NCBI GenBank assembly: GCA_024280945.1
Contig: JAMXLO010000099.1
Coordinates: 1-39,785 of the forward strand
Direction of reading: 5' to 3'
DNA from: Acetobacteraceae bacterium
GTDB taxonomy: Bacteria; Pseudomonadota; Alphaproteobacteria; Acetobacterales; Acetobacteraceae
Length of the DNA stretch: 39,785 nt
Part shown: positions 16,021 through 24,309 of the stretch, one piece after another
Position numbering within the stretch: the first letter of the stretch is position 1
How the letters are laid out: each line of letters starts with the position of its first letter
Made by a program: the position numbers and the translations under genes
The notes under the pieces: model-generated
Seen by the model: the letters and a program-made list of their open reading frames with translations, nothing else
Told to the model about the DNA's origin: nothing
Databases searched by the model: none

Positions 16021-16062
16021 TATCGCGTCTCAGAACCTCCGCAGTGAGGAAAGGGACGCCCT

Positions 16063-16887
16063 ATGGCCGCACCCGATACCATCAATGCCGCCCAGTTGAA
16101 CCGGCTCGTCGGAACACCCGAAGCACCGATCATTGTCGATGTTCGGATCGACACCGACTATGCCTCTGACCCGCGGATGCTGCCGGGGAGCGTCCGGCGC
16201 GACTACCGCACAGTCTCATCCTGGGCTCAGGACTATGCCGGGCAATCTGTGGTGGTGGTCTGCCAGCGCGGCAAGAAACTCAGCCAAGGAGTGGCAGCCT
16301 GGCTGCGCCACGCCGGCGCGCACGCCGAAGATCTGGACGGTGGCTTCGAATCTTGGCTGAAGGCGGGTGGCCTGCTGGTGCGACCCGACCACGTGCCGGA
16401 GCGCGATCAGCAGGGACGCACAGTGTGGGTCACGCGCGCGCGGCCGAAGATCGACCGCATTGCTTGCCCCTGGCTGATCCGCCGCTTCATCGATCCGTCC
16501 GCCGTATTCCTGTTTGTCGCGCCGCCCGAGGTCGCGGATGTAGCGGACCGGTTCCATGCCACACCGTTCGACGTTGAAGGCATCTTCTGGAGCCATCGCG
16601 GCCCACTCTGCACGTTCGATGTCATGATCGAGGAGTTCGGTCTGCACTGCGAAGCATTGGATCGACTTGCCGTCATCATTCGTGCGGCGGATACCGCGCG
16701 TCTCGACCTGGCACCGCAGGCAGCTGGTCTGCTCGCCGCATCTCTTGGCCTGTCTCGCATGCACCGCAGCGACCTCGTGCAGCTCGAAGCGAGCCTTGCA
16801 CTCTATGATGCGTTGTATCGCTGGTCACGCGATGCGGTCAGCGAGGGCCATGACTGGCCGACGCCAGCGGTCGGAGGTCGCTCATGA
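16063..16887 (+). CDS. Rhodanese-ChrB fusion, chromate resistance protein
   Basis: A 274-residue two-domain protein. Residues 1-105 are a rhodanese (sulfurtransferase) domain with the active-site Cys67 in VVVCQRGKKLS. Residues about 120-265 are the ChrB C-terminal domain (WVTRARPKIDRIACPWLIRR, FIDP, FHATPFDVEG). ChrB-type proteins accompany ChrA and aid or regulate chromate resistance. This one lacks the N-terminal regulator domain of classical ChrB. The start is ATG 16063 behind GAGGAAAGGG. It overlaps chrA by four bases. The rhodanese suggests a link to sulfur or thiol chemistry of chromate, an inference. Confidence 0.85.
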   Translation: MAAPDTINAAQLNRLVGTPEAPIIVDVRIDTDYASDPRMLPGSVRRDYRTVSSWAQDYAGQSVVVVCQRGKKLSQGVAAWLRHAGAHAEDLDGGFESWLKAGGLLVRPDHVPERDQQGRTVWVTRARPKIDRIACPWLIRRFIDPSAVFLFVAPPEVADVADRFHATPFDVEGIFWSHRGPLCTFDVMIEEFGLHCEALDRLAVIIRAADTARLDLAPQAAGLLAASLGLSRMHRSDLVQLEASLALYDALYRWSRDAVSEGHDWPTPAVGGRS

Positions 16888-18278
16888 GAGCGACCGCCAG
16901 GCCCGCTGCAATCGTTTCTGCGGGCGCGACGACGCCGGCTCATGGCGTGAGCTTTGCCGAGGCGTTCCGGGTGTGGCTGCGGGTGGCTGCGCTGAGCTTT
17001 GGCGGCCCGGCCGGGCAGATCGCCGTGATGCACCGGATCGTGATTGAAGAACGCCGATGGGTTTCCGAGACGCGCTTCCTGCACGCGCTGAACTACTGCC
17101 ATCTCTTGCCGGGCCCGGAAGCCCAGCAGCTTGCCATCTACATCGGCTGGCTGATGCACCGTACCCGCGGCGGTATCATCGCTGGCACGCTTTTCGTCCT
17201 GCCCGGCGTGATCGCACTGATGGTCCTCAGCTGGATTTACGTCATCTGGGGCAATGTCGGATTTGTCGCTGGGTTATTCTTCGGCCTCAAGGCGGCCGTA
17301 ATCGCGGTGGTCATCGAAGCCGTTCTGCGCGTTGGCCGCCGAGCATTGAAGTCACGGCTCGCGATCGCAATCGCGGCAGCGGCCTTCGTGGCTCTGTCCT
17401 TCTTCGCCGTTCCCTTTCCACTCGTCGTGCTCACGGCGGCTATGATCGGCGTAGCCGCAAATTGGCTTGGCTACCCTGTCGCAGGATCCGCGGCGCATAG
17501 CCGAGAAGATGACGATGCGCTGGGCGAGAGGCTACCTGATCATGCGCGACCTTCGCTTGCACGGGCGATCAAGGTCGTCATGGTCTGGCTGCCGCTGTGG
17601 CTCGGCCCTGTCGTCCTTCTCGCGTTGCTCGGAGAGCCGAACAGCATCTACACGCGGCTGTCAGTGTTCTTCAGCAAAGTCGCGATCGTCAGCTTCGGCG
17701 GCGCCTATGCCGTCTTGGCCTATGTCGCGCAGCAGGCTGTCGAAAACTATGATTGGCTGCAACCAGGCGAAATGTTGACAGGTCTCGGCATGGCGGAAAC
17801 CACGCCTGGCCCACTCATCATGGTAGTGCAATACGTTGGCTTCCTTGCCGGCTATCGATCGCCCGGCGCGGTACCTCCACTGCTGGCCGGGACGATGGCT
17901 GGTCTGCTGGTGACCTGGGTCACCTTCACGCCCTGCTTCCTTTGGGTGTTTCTCGGTGCACCTTACGTCGAGGCGCTGCGTGGTGTGCGCGCACTCGGTG
18001 CCGCGTTATCTGCGGTCACCGCCGCAGTCGTGGGTGTCATCCTCAACCTGGCTGTCTGGTTCGGCCTTCATGTGGTCTTCCGTGAGATCACAACGTGGCA
18101 AACGCTCGGCCTCAACCTGAGCCTACCGGTGCTGCCGAGCATTGATGTCTTCGCCGCTGCCTTGGCTGTCGCCGCAGCGGTCGCAATCTTCCGCTTCAAG
18201 GCCGGCCTCATGCAAACGCTGTTGGCCTGCTCGTTCGCCGGAGTTGTGCTGCAACTGACCGTAGGAGTGGCATCATGA
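16884..18278 (+). CDS. chrA: Chromate efflux transporter ChrA (long, two-domain form)
   Basis: A 464-residue inner-membrane protein of the CHR superfamily with two homologous halves. The first half has LSFGGPAGQIAVMHR and LPGPEAQQLAIYIG; the second has VSFGGAYAVLAYVAQ and ETTPGPLIMVVQYVGF. A hydrophilic loop of about 35 residues joins them. About ten or more hydrophobic helices are seen. It expels chromate from the cytoplasm using the membrane gradient. Start ATG 16884 and stop TGA both overlap neighbouring genes by four bases, so the trio is translationally coupled. Confidence 0.92.
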   Translation: MRATARPAAIVSAGATTPAHGVSFAEAFRVWLRVAALSFGGPAGQIAVMHRIVIEERRWVSETRFLHALNYCHLLPGPEAQQLAIYIGWLMHRTRGGIIAGTLFVLPGVIALMVLSWIYVIWGNVGFVAGLFFGLKAAVIAVVIEAVLRVGRRALKSRLAIAIAAAAFVALSFFAVPFPLVVLTAAMIGVAANWLGYPVAGSAAHSREDDDALGERLPDHARPSLARAIKVVMVWLPLWLGPVVLLALLGEPNSIYTRLSVFFSKVAIVSFGGAYAVLAYVAQQAVENYDWLQPGEMLTGLGMAETTPGPLIMVVQYVGFLAGYRSPGAVPPLLAGTMAGLLVTWVTFTPCFLWVFLGAPYVEALRGVRALGAALSAVTAAVVGVILNLAVWFGLHVVFREITTWQTLGLNLSLPVLPSIDVFAAALAVAAAVAIFRFKAGLMQTLLACSFAGVVLQLTVGVAS

Positions 18279-19330
18279 CAGCGGATCCGATCGGTCGGCT
18301 CGCCCTGCTCTGGCGCGGCGATCTCGAGGCACGCCGCCAGGCGACCTCCGAGAATAATCGCTGGCACAAGATCTTCGCCGAGCTGGCGGCGCAAAATATC
18401 CATGCGGAGCCTTGCGTCTATTGCGAAGAGGCCGCGGACGAAGTGCGCGAGCAGCTTCGCAAAGTCGATGGCGTGCTGGTTTGGGTCGATCCATTCTCGG
18501 ACGGCCGGACTCGGTTCCAGCTCGACGCCATGCTGCGGCAACTTGCCTCACGCGGCGTTTGGGTCAGTACCCATCCGGATGTGACGATGAAGATCGGCGT
18601 GAAGGAGGTGCTGTACACGACACGCCATCTTGGTTGGGGCACCGACACCCATCTCTACCGCACGTTAGAGGCCTTCAAAGATGAGTTTCCGCACCGGCTC
18701 TCAGCCGATGGCGCACGTGTGATCAAGCAGAACCGCGGCAACGGCGGCCAGGGGGTGTGGAAGGTGGAAATGTCGCCCGGTAACGCCGGTGAAGCCGTCG
18801 TGCTGGAAGGGCGGCGTGGCAGTGAGCCGACGGTGTTGTCACTTGCCGAATTCATGGCCAGCTGTGCCGGGTACTTCGCGGATAATGGCTGCGTCATCGA
18901 CCAGCCATTCCAGGAACGCCTGCCGGACGGGATGATCCGCTGCTACATGGGCACCGACAAGGTCGTAGGCTTCGGGCATCAGCTGATCAAGGCGCTGATT
19001 CCGCCGCCACCCCAAGGCCCGAATTCGCCAGAAGCTCAGCCCGGCCCACGCATTATGCACCCCGCGACCGCGCCGCAGTTCCAGCCATTGCGGTCGAAGA
19101 TGGAAGCCGAATGGGTGCCGAAGATGATGCAGCTCTTCGGCCTCACGCGCGACGTGCTGCCGATCATCTGGGATGCCGACTTCCTCTATGGACCTCGCAC
19201 GTCTGATGGAGCTGACACCTATGTGCTGTGCGAGATCAATGTCAGCTCTGTGATGCCGATCCCCGATGAGGCACCGGCCGCGATCGCGCGGCTCGCCAAG
19301 CAACGCCTCGCGCTGTTCAGCAAAAAGTGA
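18275..19330 (+). CDS. Cj0069-family, ATP-grasp-like protein in the chromate operon
   Basis: A 351-residue cytoplasmic protein overlapping chrA by four bases. It opens with a Rossmann-like half (VDGVLVWVDPFSDGRTR) and continues with LGWGTDTHLYRTLEAF, ARVIKQNRGNGGQGVWKVE and a late TYVLCEINVSSVMPIPDEA. The lysine plus glycine-rich RGNGGQGVWKV and the final CEINVSS (like the metal-binding ExN of ATP-grasp enzymes) suggest an ATP-grasp ligase fold. I recognise it as resembling the Cj0069 family, whose function is not known to me. Coupling to ChrB and ChrA suggests a role in chromate or oxyanion stress. Confidence 0.65.
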   Translation: MTADPIGRLALLWRGDLEARRQATSENNRWHKIFAELAAQNIHAEPCVYCEEAADEVREQLRKVDGVLVWVDPFSDGRTRFQLDAMLRQLASRGVWVSTHPDVTMKIGVKEVLYTTRHLGWGTDTHLYRTLEAFKDEFPHRLSADGARVIKQNRGNGGQGVWKVEMSPGNAGEAVVLEGRRGSEPTVLSLAEFMASCAGYFADNGCVIDQPFQERLPDGMIRCYMGTDKVVGFGHQLIKALIPPPPQGPNSPEAQPGPRIMHPATAPQFQPLRSKMEAEWVPKMMQLFGLTRDVLPIIWDADFLYGPRTSDGADTYVLCEINVSSVMPIPDEAPAAIARLAKQRLALFSKK

Positions 19331-19392
19331 CGCGGAATTGCGACGCGGCAGGCGCGTAAACACAGTTTGTGGAGAGCAGTGGAGGAGAAGAC

Positions 19393-20343
19393 ATGCAGTC
19401 CATTCATCAGGAATTCTCACTCGCATCGACAGCGCGCCGGTCAGGCAAGCATTCGGCAATGGCCGCCATCCTCGCAGGCTCGCTCGTCGGGCTGAGCGCA
19501 TTCGGCGCAGCCGCCGAAACTGACTGGAGCAAGGTCGCGACTGCCCTCGGCAAGCCCGGCACGGAGTTGGCCGGAGGTGTGTATCGCGTCGGGCTGGCGC
19601 GCACGGATCTACACGTCAGGGTGGATGGCGTCGAACTTAAACCCACATTTGCCCTCGGTTCGTGGCTGGCATTCAGGCCAGAGGGCAATATGACCATGGT
19701 GATGGGCGATCTCGTGCTAACCGAGACGGAGATCGCGCCTGTCATGACGAAATTGGCCGAAGGTGGCATTGCCATCACCGCCTTGCACAATCACTTGCTG
19801 CGCGCGCAGCCCGCAACATTCTATATGCACGTGCTCGGGCAGGGGGATCCCGTCAAGCTGGCATCCGCGCTGCACGACGGTCTCGCTCTCAGCAAAACCC
19901 CCCTAGGCGATGCTGGCGCCGGAGCTGCCGGCTCCGCTCCACCGTCGATCGAGCTTGATACCGCCATGATCGACCGCACTCTCGGCGCCAAGGGTCGCGT
20001 GGCCGGCGGCGTGTATCAGTTCGGGATTGCCCGCGCCGAGGTCGTGCGTGACGGTGGTATGGAGGTGCCGGTCGCGATGGGATCGGCGGAAGCCATCAAC
20101 TTCCAGCCGACCGGCGGCGGCAAGGCTGCCATTACCGGCGACTTCGTGTTGACCGCCTCCGAGGTGAATCCGGTGCTGCGGGCGCTGCGTGAAAATGGCA
20201 TCGAGGTGACTGCCCTGCACAATCATATGCTCGACGACCAGCCGCGTCTGTTCTTCATGCATTTCTGGGCGAACGACGACACGCAGAAGCTGGCCAAAGG
20301 CCTGCGCACGGCGCTGGACAAGATCAACATCACGCGCAGCTGA
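19393..20343 (+). CDS. Secreted protein with two DUF1259 (LppY/LpqO-like) domains
   Basis: A 316-residue exported protein. The start ATG 19393 has GGAGG ahead; a hydrophobic segment near residues 28-40 followed by AAAET suggests a long Sec signal peptide. Two repeats of about 130 residues follow. Each contains GGVY..G.AR, then GD.VLT..E..PV, and ends AL HNH with L and a MH motif (ITALHNHLLRAQPATFYMH; VTALHNHMLDDQPRLFFMHF). This is DUF1259. The paired HNH and MHF histidines look like a metal site. It is the fourth gene of the chromate operon, 62 bases after the ATP-grasp-like gene. Confidence 0.8.
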   Translation: MQSIHQEFSLASTARRSGKHSAMAAILAGSLVGLSAFGAAAETDWSKVATALGKPGTELAGGVYRVGLARTDLHVRVDGVELKPTFALGSWLAFRPEGNMTMVMGDLVLTETEIAPVMTKLAEGGIAITALHNHLLRAQPATFYMHVLGQGDPVKLASALHDGLALSKTPLGDAGAGAAGSAPPSIELDTAMIDRTLGAKGRVAGGVYQFGIARAEVVRDGGMEVPVAMGSAEAINFQPTGGGKAAITGDFVLTASEVNPVLRALRENGIEVTALHNHMLDDQPRLFFMHFWANDDTQKLAKGLRTALDKINITRS

Positions 20344-20345
20344 AG

Positions 20346-21011
20346 ATGCTGACGCTCCGCCGGGCCGCATTGCAGGGCCTCGCCACAGCCTCGCTCGGTA
20401 TCGCTCCTGCCGTCGGTCGGGCGGCAGGAGAAGCGTCTGCGGTCGATTTCAGTAACGTGCCGCTGGGGCGCCTGCCGCAGAACTTCACCGCTGCGCGTAC
20501 TGGCCATGGTGCACCGGGAACCTGGGTCGTGCAGGAAGACGCGTCGATCCCGGGAGGGCGCGTCATCATACAGACCGGCGCTGACAAGACAGATTACCGG
20601 TTCCCGCTGGCGATCTATCAGGAGTATTCGGGAACCGATTTCGAAGTGACGGTCCGCATCAAGCCCGTCGCCGGCGAGGTCGACCGCGCGGGCGGTATCG
20701 CTGTGCGGCTGATCGACCAGGATAACTACTACGTGCTGCGTGCCAATGCGCTGGAAGGCAATGTCAACTTCTATCGCGTGGTCCAGGGTGTGCGGCGTCA
20801 GATCAAGGGCGCCTCTGCGAAAGTCGGCTCCGGCCAATGGCATACCCTGGGCCTCAAAGCCGAGCACGACCGGTTTACCGCCACGTTCAATGGCGAGCCT
20901 ATCTTATCGGCGAGCGATCGCACATTCACGGGTCCCGGCAAGGTCGCCCTTTGGACCAAGGCCGACAGCATCACCAGCTTCGCTGCGCTGACGATTCGCA
21001 CACTGGCATGA
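20346..21011 (+). CDS. Secreted jelly-roll (LamG/DUF1080-like) protein
   Basis: A 221-residue exported protein starting two bases after the DUF1259 gene stop. An N-terminal signal (LRRAALQGLATASLGIAPAV) has an RR pair that could be Tat or Sec. The remainder resembles concanavalin-like/DUF1080 domains: GTWVVQEDASIPGGRVIIQT, FEVTVRIKPVAGEVDRAGGI, YYVLRANALEGNVNFYRVV and TATFNGEPILSASDRTF. Such folds often bind carbohydrate, but no catalytic residues can be assigned. Tight spacing makes it the last gene of the chromate-linked operon. Confidence 0.65.
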   Translation: MLTLRRAALQGLATASLGIAPAVGRAAGEASAVDFSNVPLGRLPQNFTAARTGHGAPGTWVVQEDASIPGGRVIIQTGADKTDYRFPLAIYQEYSGTDFEVTVRIKPVAGEVDRAGGIAVRLIDQDNYYVLRANALEGNVNFYRVVQGVRRQIKGASAKVGSGQWHTLGLKAEHDRFTATFNGEPILSASDRTFTGPGKVALWTKADSITSFAALTIRTLA

Positions 21012-21033
21012 AGTGACCGAGTGTCGCGCTCGA

Positions 21034-21226
21034 TCAACCTTTGCTGAGGACGACACGGCCGCGCTGGCGAAGGCACTGCCCGAAGCGACCGTGTCGCTGT
21101 AGCAGGGCCTCGTGGCGAGCGAGCGCGCGGGCAAGCCCCGAGGGAATCACCTTGAAAGCGAATAAGGATGGTAAGGAGTGGTCGTTGGCGGTGGACGCGA
21201 TGGGTAAAGTAATCGAGCGAAGGTAA
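21034..21226 (+). pseudogene. PepSY-like protein, nonsense-mutated and frameshifted remnant
   Basis: Reading from 21034, AEDDTAALAKALPEATVSL is followed by a TAG at 21100-21102 and then QGLVASERAGKP. PepSY-type proteins have Gln-Gln-Gly-Leu here, so CAG probably mutated to TAG. Near 21133-21141 the frame shifts and the sequence continues EGITLKANKDGKEWSL and VDAMGKVIERR to a stop. No start or signal peptide is recognisable. The remaining bases up to 21350 hold nothing I can identify. Confidence 0.55.
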
Positions 21227-21350
21227 CCCAACGCGACCAATATCGGCTCGTACATGCCTGGTCCACTGCTACCCGAAGACTTGATACCTGTTGTCCATCG
21301 GCTCGCTGTTGTGACCAACTCGGCGAAATCGCGTCTCCCTTGCTGCGTGT

Positions 21351-22187
21351 TCACGATGGCGACCACCGGTAGACCTTCTCCAGTGTCCCACCCATCAGTG
21401 CCGTCTTGTCGCCGTCGGACAGACGGGTCGTCTCGCGGAACGGGCGAACGCCCTGCTCGTAGGTAAGCAGTTCGGTCGCCCGCGTCCAATCGGTGCCCCA
21501 CATGCAGCGATCCAGGCCGAAGGCATCGATGATCTGCATGACCGGTCCCCAGATGTCGTTATACGGGAACGGTTCATGTGACAGGGTGCAGGCGCCGCTG
21601 ACTTTGATCCGAACATTGTCATGCTCGGCCAGTGACAGCACCTTTGGCAGTTCGGCCCATGGCTCCTTCGGTGCCGGCGGGTGGAATGGTTGCTGCAGGC
21701 CCAGATGGTCGATCACCAGGACCGTGTTCGGATTGCGTGCTGCCAGCCCCTTGGTCTGCTCCAGCCGACCCCAGATCAGCATATTGACCGGCAGCGAGTG
21801 CTGCGCAGCGGCAGCCAGTGTGCGATTGATGCCTGCATCCGCCGGGTCGGCCGACGCGGTCTGGTTCAGCATGATGCGAATACCGACGGTACCCTTCGTT
21901 GCTGCCCACTCTGCTACAAAATCCGCAATGTCGGGCCTGGTCGTGTCGACCGGCTTCACCAGGCCGAACTTACCAGGGTGCGCGTTCCCGACCTCGATCG
22001 CGTAGCTCGCATCGAAGCCGTAGAGCGCGAATGGCGACACCAGGATCGCACCGTCGACTCCGACGGCATCCATTGCTGCAACCATCTCGTCGCCGGTCAC
22101 ATGATCAGGTCCGGCGATATGTCCGACCCAGGGGCGGCCGGGATGATTGTGCTGATAAGCATGCACCTGGACGTCGATAATCGGCAT
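21351..22187 (-). CDS. Amidohydrolase-family (ACMSD/PDC-hydrolase-like) enzyme
   Basis: A 278-residue metal-dependent hydrolase or decarboxylase of the amidohydrolase-2 family. The start ATG 22187 has GGAGG eight bases ahead. The N-terminal motif reads D5-V-Q-V-H9 instead of the more usual D-x-H-x-H, so one metal ligand is replaced by Gln. Other marks are VIDHLGLQQP, NVRIKVSGACTLS and the C-terminal Asp in RCMWGTDWTRA. The substrate is unknown; relatives act on lactones, pyrones and carboxymuconate derivatives. It is divergent from an amino-acid permease. Confidence 0.8.
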   Translation of the reverse strand: MPIIDVQVHAYQHNHPGRPWVGHIAGPDHVTGDEMVAAMDAVGVDGAILVSPFALYGFDASYAIEVGNAHPGKFGLVKPVDTTRPDIADFVAEWAATKGTVGIRIMLNQTASADPADAGINRTLAAAAQHSLPVNMLIWGRLEQTKGLAARNPNTVLVIDHLGLQQPFHPPAPKEPWAELPKVLSLAEHDNVRIKVSGACTLSHEPFPYNDIWGPVMQIIDAFGLDRCMWGTDWTRATELLTYEQGVRPFRETTRLSDGDKTALMGGTLEKVYRWSPS

Positions 22188-22377
22188 GGATCGATCCTCC
22201 ACCGGTCATTATGGGCAAGCCTGCGCGGACTCTTGAAACCTATCGTCTTCTGCTCGGCCGGCCAATCGCCTGGGCGGTGGTCCAGCAAGCTACCTTCTCG
22301 GTTTCTTAACCACTGCCACCGTATGCGGCTCTCTGCCCTGGACCGATTGGCCCAGAGGCTGGGAAGGAGAACAACGC

Positions 22378-23829
22378 GTGGCCATAACACAGTATACAGG
22401 CCGCAAGTCGTTGGCTGCCATTGCTGCAACTGCGGATGGACACGGCAACGGCCTTGCGAAGACTCTGGGGCCCTTCTCTTTGGTCTGCCTCGGCATCGGC
22501 TGCATCATCGGCGCGGGCATCTTCGTCCTGACCGGCAAGGCAGCGGCCAGTTTTGCGGGACCAGCCATATCGTTGTCTTTCGTTCTTGCCGGCGTGGCGT
22601 GTGCTTTCGTCGGTCTCTGCTACGCCGAGCTGGCTGCTATGATCCCGGCTTCAGGCAGCGCCTATACCTATGCCTATGCAACAGTGGGCGAGATCTTCGC
22701 ATGGATCATCGGTTGGGATCTCGTGCTGGAATATGGCATGGGCGCCGCAACCGTCGCCGTCGGCTGGTCAGGTTATGCCGCCAGCCTCCTGGACAGCTTC
22801 GGCATCCATATCTCAGCTCAATGGGCGCTGGCCACGGGAGAGGTACTCCGGCTTCCGGATGGAAGCTCGACGACCGGCATCCTCAATCTTCCTGCCGTGC
22901 TGGTCGTCTTGGTGCTCACCCTGCTTCTCATGCTCGGCACGCGCGAATCCTCGCGGGTCAACAACATTATGGTGGCGTTCAAGCTGTTTGTGATTGCGAT
23001 CGTCATCCTGGTGGGAGTCTTCTACGTGCACACCGCTTACTGGACGCCGTTCATGCCGGAAAACACCGGCACATTCGGCCAGTTCGGCTGGAGCGGTGTC
23101 CTCCGAGGATCTTCCGTCGTGTTCTTCGCCTATATCGGCTTCGACGCGGTTTCGACAGCGGCGCAGGAGGCGCGCAAGCCGCAAAAGGATATGCCGATCG
23201 GCATCCTCGGTTCGCTCATCATCTGCACCATTCTCTATGTGTTGATGGCTTTGGTGATGACCGGCATGGTCTCATACAAGAACCTCGGCGTTCCCGATCC
23301 CGTCGCGGTGGCCATGGATGCGACCAGCATTGGGTGGCTGTCCATCCTGGTCAAATGCGCCGCGCTCGCGGGTCTGACGACAGTGATCTTCGTGTTGCTG
23401 TTCGGCCAGGCGCGCATCTTCTTCGCGATAGCCCAGGATCGCCTGCTGCCGCCCTTGTTCGGCGCGGTGCATCCGCGTTTCCACACCCCGTTCATCAGCC
23501 AGGCACTGATCGGCGGTGTCGTGGCCGTCGTCGCCGCATGCTTCCCAATCGACGTGCTTGGCGAAATGGTCAGCATCGGCACTTTGTTCGCATTCCTGCT
23601 GGTGTGCGCCGCGCTGCTGCACCTGCGCCGCAGCGAGCCCGAGGCGCACCGGCCCTTCCGCACGCCGGCGGTTCCCTGGCTGCCAATCCTGGGTATCGCC
23701 TTTTCGCTGTTGCTGATGCTTGGACTGCCGCTGGCGACCTGGATCAGGCTGGTGGTATGGCTCGGCATCGGCTTGGCAATCTATTTCAGCTACGGCCAGA
23801 AACGCAGCCTCGTGCCGTCAGACGCATAA
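22378..23829 (+). CDS. APC-superfamily amino-acid permease
   Basis: A 483-residue, 12-helix permease starting at GTG 22378 with GGAAGGAG ahead. The helix 1 motif GIGCIIGAGIFVLTG and the helix 3 region AELAAMIPASGSAYTYAYA are the hallmark of cationic/neutral amino-acid transporters (YfnA/CAT-like). FFAYIGFDAVSTAAQEARKP marks helix 6 and its loop. It imports an amino acid, identity not predictable. It stands alone, with 190 bases to the divergent amidohydrolase. Confidence 0.9.
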   Translation: MAITQYTGRKSLAAIAATADGHGNGLAKTLGPFSLVCLGIGCIIGAGIFVLTGKAAASFAGPAISLSFVLAGVACAFVGLCYAELAAMIPASGSAYTYAYATVGEIFAWIIGWDLVLEYGMGAATVAVGWSGYAASLLDSFGIHISAQWALATGEVLRLPDGSSTTGILNLPAVLVVLVLTLLLMLGTRESSRVNNIMVAFKLFVIAIVILVGVFYVHTAYWTPFMPENTGTFGQFGWSGVLRGSSVVFFAYIGFDAVSTAAQEARKPQKDMPIGILGSLIICTILYVLMALVMTGMVSYKNLGVPDPVAVAMDATSIGWLSILVKCAALAGLTTVIFVLLFGQARIFFAIAQDRLLPPLFGAVHPRFHTPFISQALIGGVVAVVAACFPIDVLGEMVSIGTLFAFLLVCAALLHLRRSEPEAHRPFRTPAVPWLPILGIAFSLLLMLGLPLATWIRLVVWLGIGLAIYFSYGQKRSLVPSDA

Positions 23830-24000
23830 CCGCGCGTCAAGGCCGGCTGCCATGCCGGCCATCGGTGGCGCTGCAAGTTGCATCGGCAGGTCGCCGTGTG
23901 TTCAGCAGTGCTTTTGGTCAAGTCCGAGTCACACGTACAGATGGTTGCGAAAGGCCATCGGCCCAGCATAGCGTTCAGACGGAATCCGTGGAGCAGAATA

Positions 24001-24249
24001 ATGCGGCGCCTGTTGCTACTCTTGCCGGTGGCGCTGGTGGCACAGCCAGACCCATCCGCACTCGCCCAGTACTATCCGTATCCTCCAGCCTATTACGGTC
24101 CGGGCTATTACCAGCCAGGATACTACTACAGGCCGCCACCTCCACCGCCGGCGTACATGTATCAGGGCGGCCCCTACTACAATGCGCCGCCCGCGTATAA
24201 TCCGGCCAATTGTGGAACGCCGGATTACCCGAAACCTTGCTATCGCTGA
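24001..24249 (+). CDS. Small secreted Tyr/Pro-rich protein
   Basis: An 82-residue protein starting at ATG 24001 with GGAG ahead. A short signal peptide (MRRLLLLLPVALVAQPDPSA) precedes a low-complexity stretch dominated by Tyr, Pro and Gly, including PPPPPP. The C-terminus NCGTPDYPKPCYR has two Cys that could form a disulfide and resembles the end of small exported proteins I associate with related bacteria. Function unknown. It converges on narK with a hairpin between them. Confidence 0.6.
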   Translation: MRRLLLLLPVALVAQPDPSALAQYYPYPPAYYGPGYYQPGYYYRPPPPPPAYMYQGGPYYNAPPAYNPANCGTPDYPKPCYR

Positions 24250-24272
24250 ACCGACGCCGCCGGGTGGCGGTG

Positions 24273-24298
24273 GCCGAGAGTGATCGTCCACTCTCGGC
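24273..24298. terminator. Bidirectional hairpin between convergent genes
   Basis: GCCGAGAGTG and CACTCTCGGC form a perfect 10-bp stem around a six-base loop, in the 60-base gap between the Tyr/Pro-rich gene and the end of narK. Position between two convergent stops fits a shared terminator, though no T-run follows on either strand. Confidence 0.6.
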
Positions 24299-24309
24299 TC
24301 GCCCGCGCC

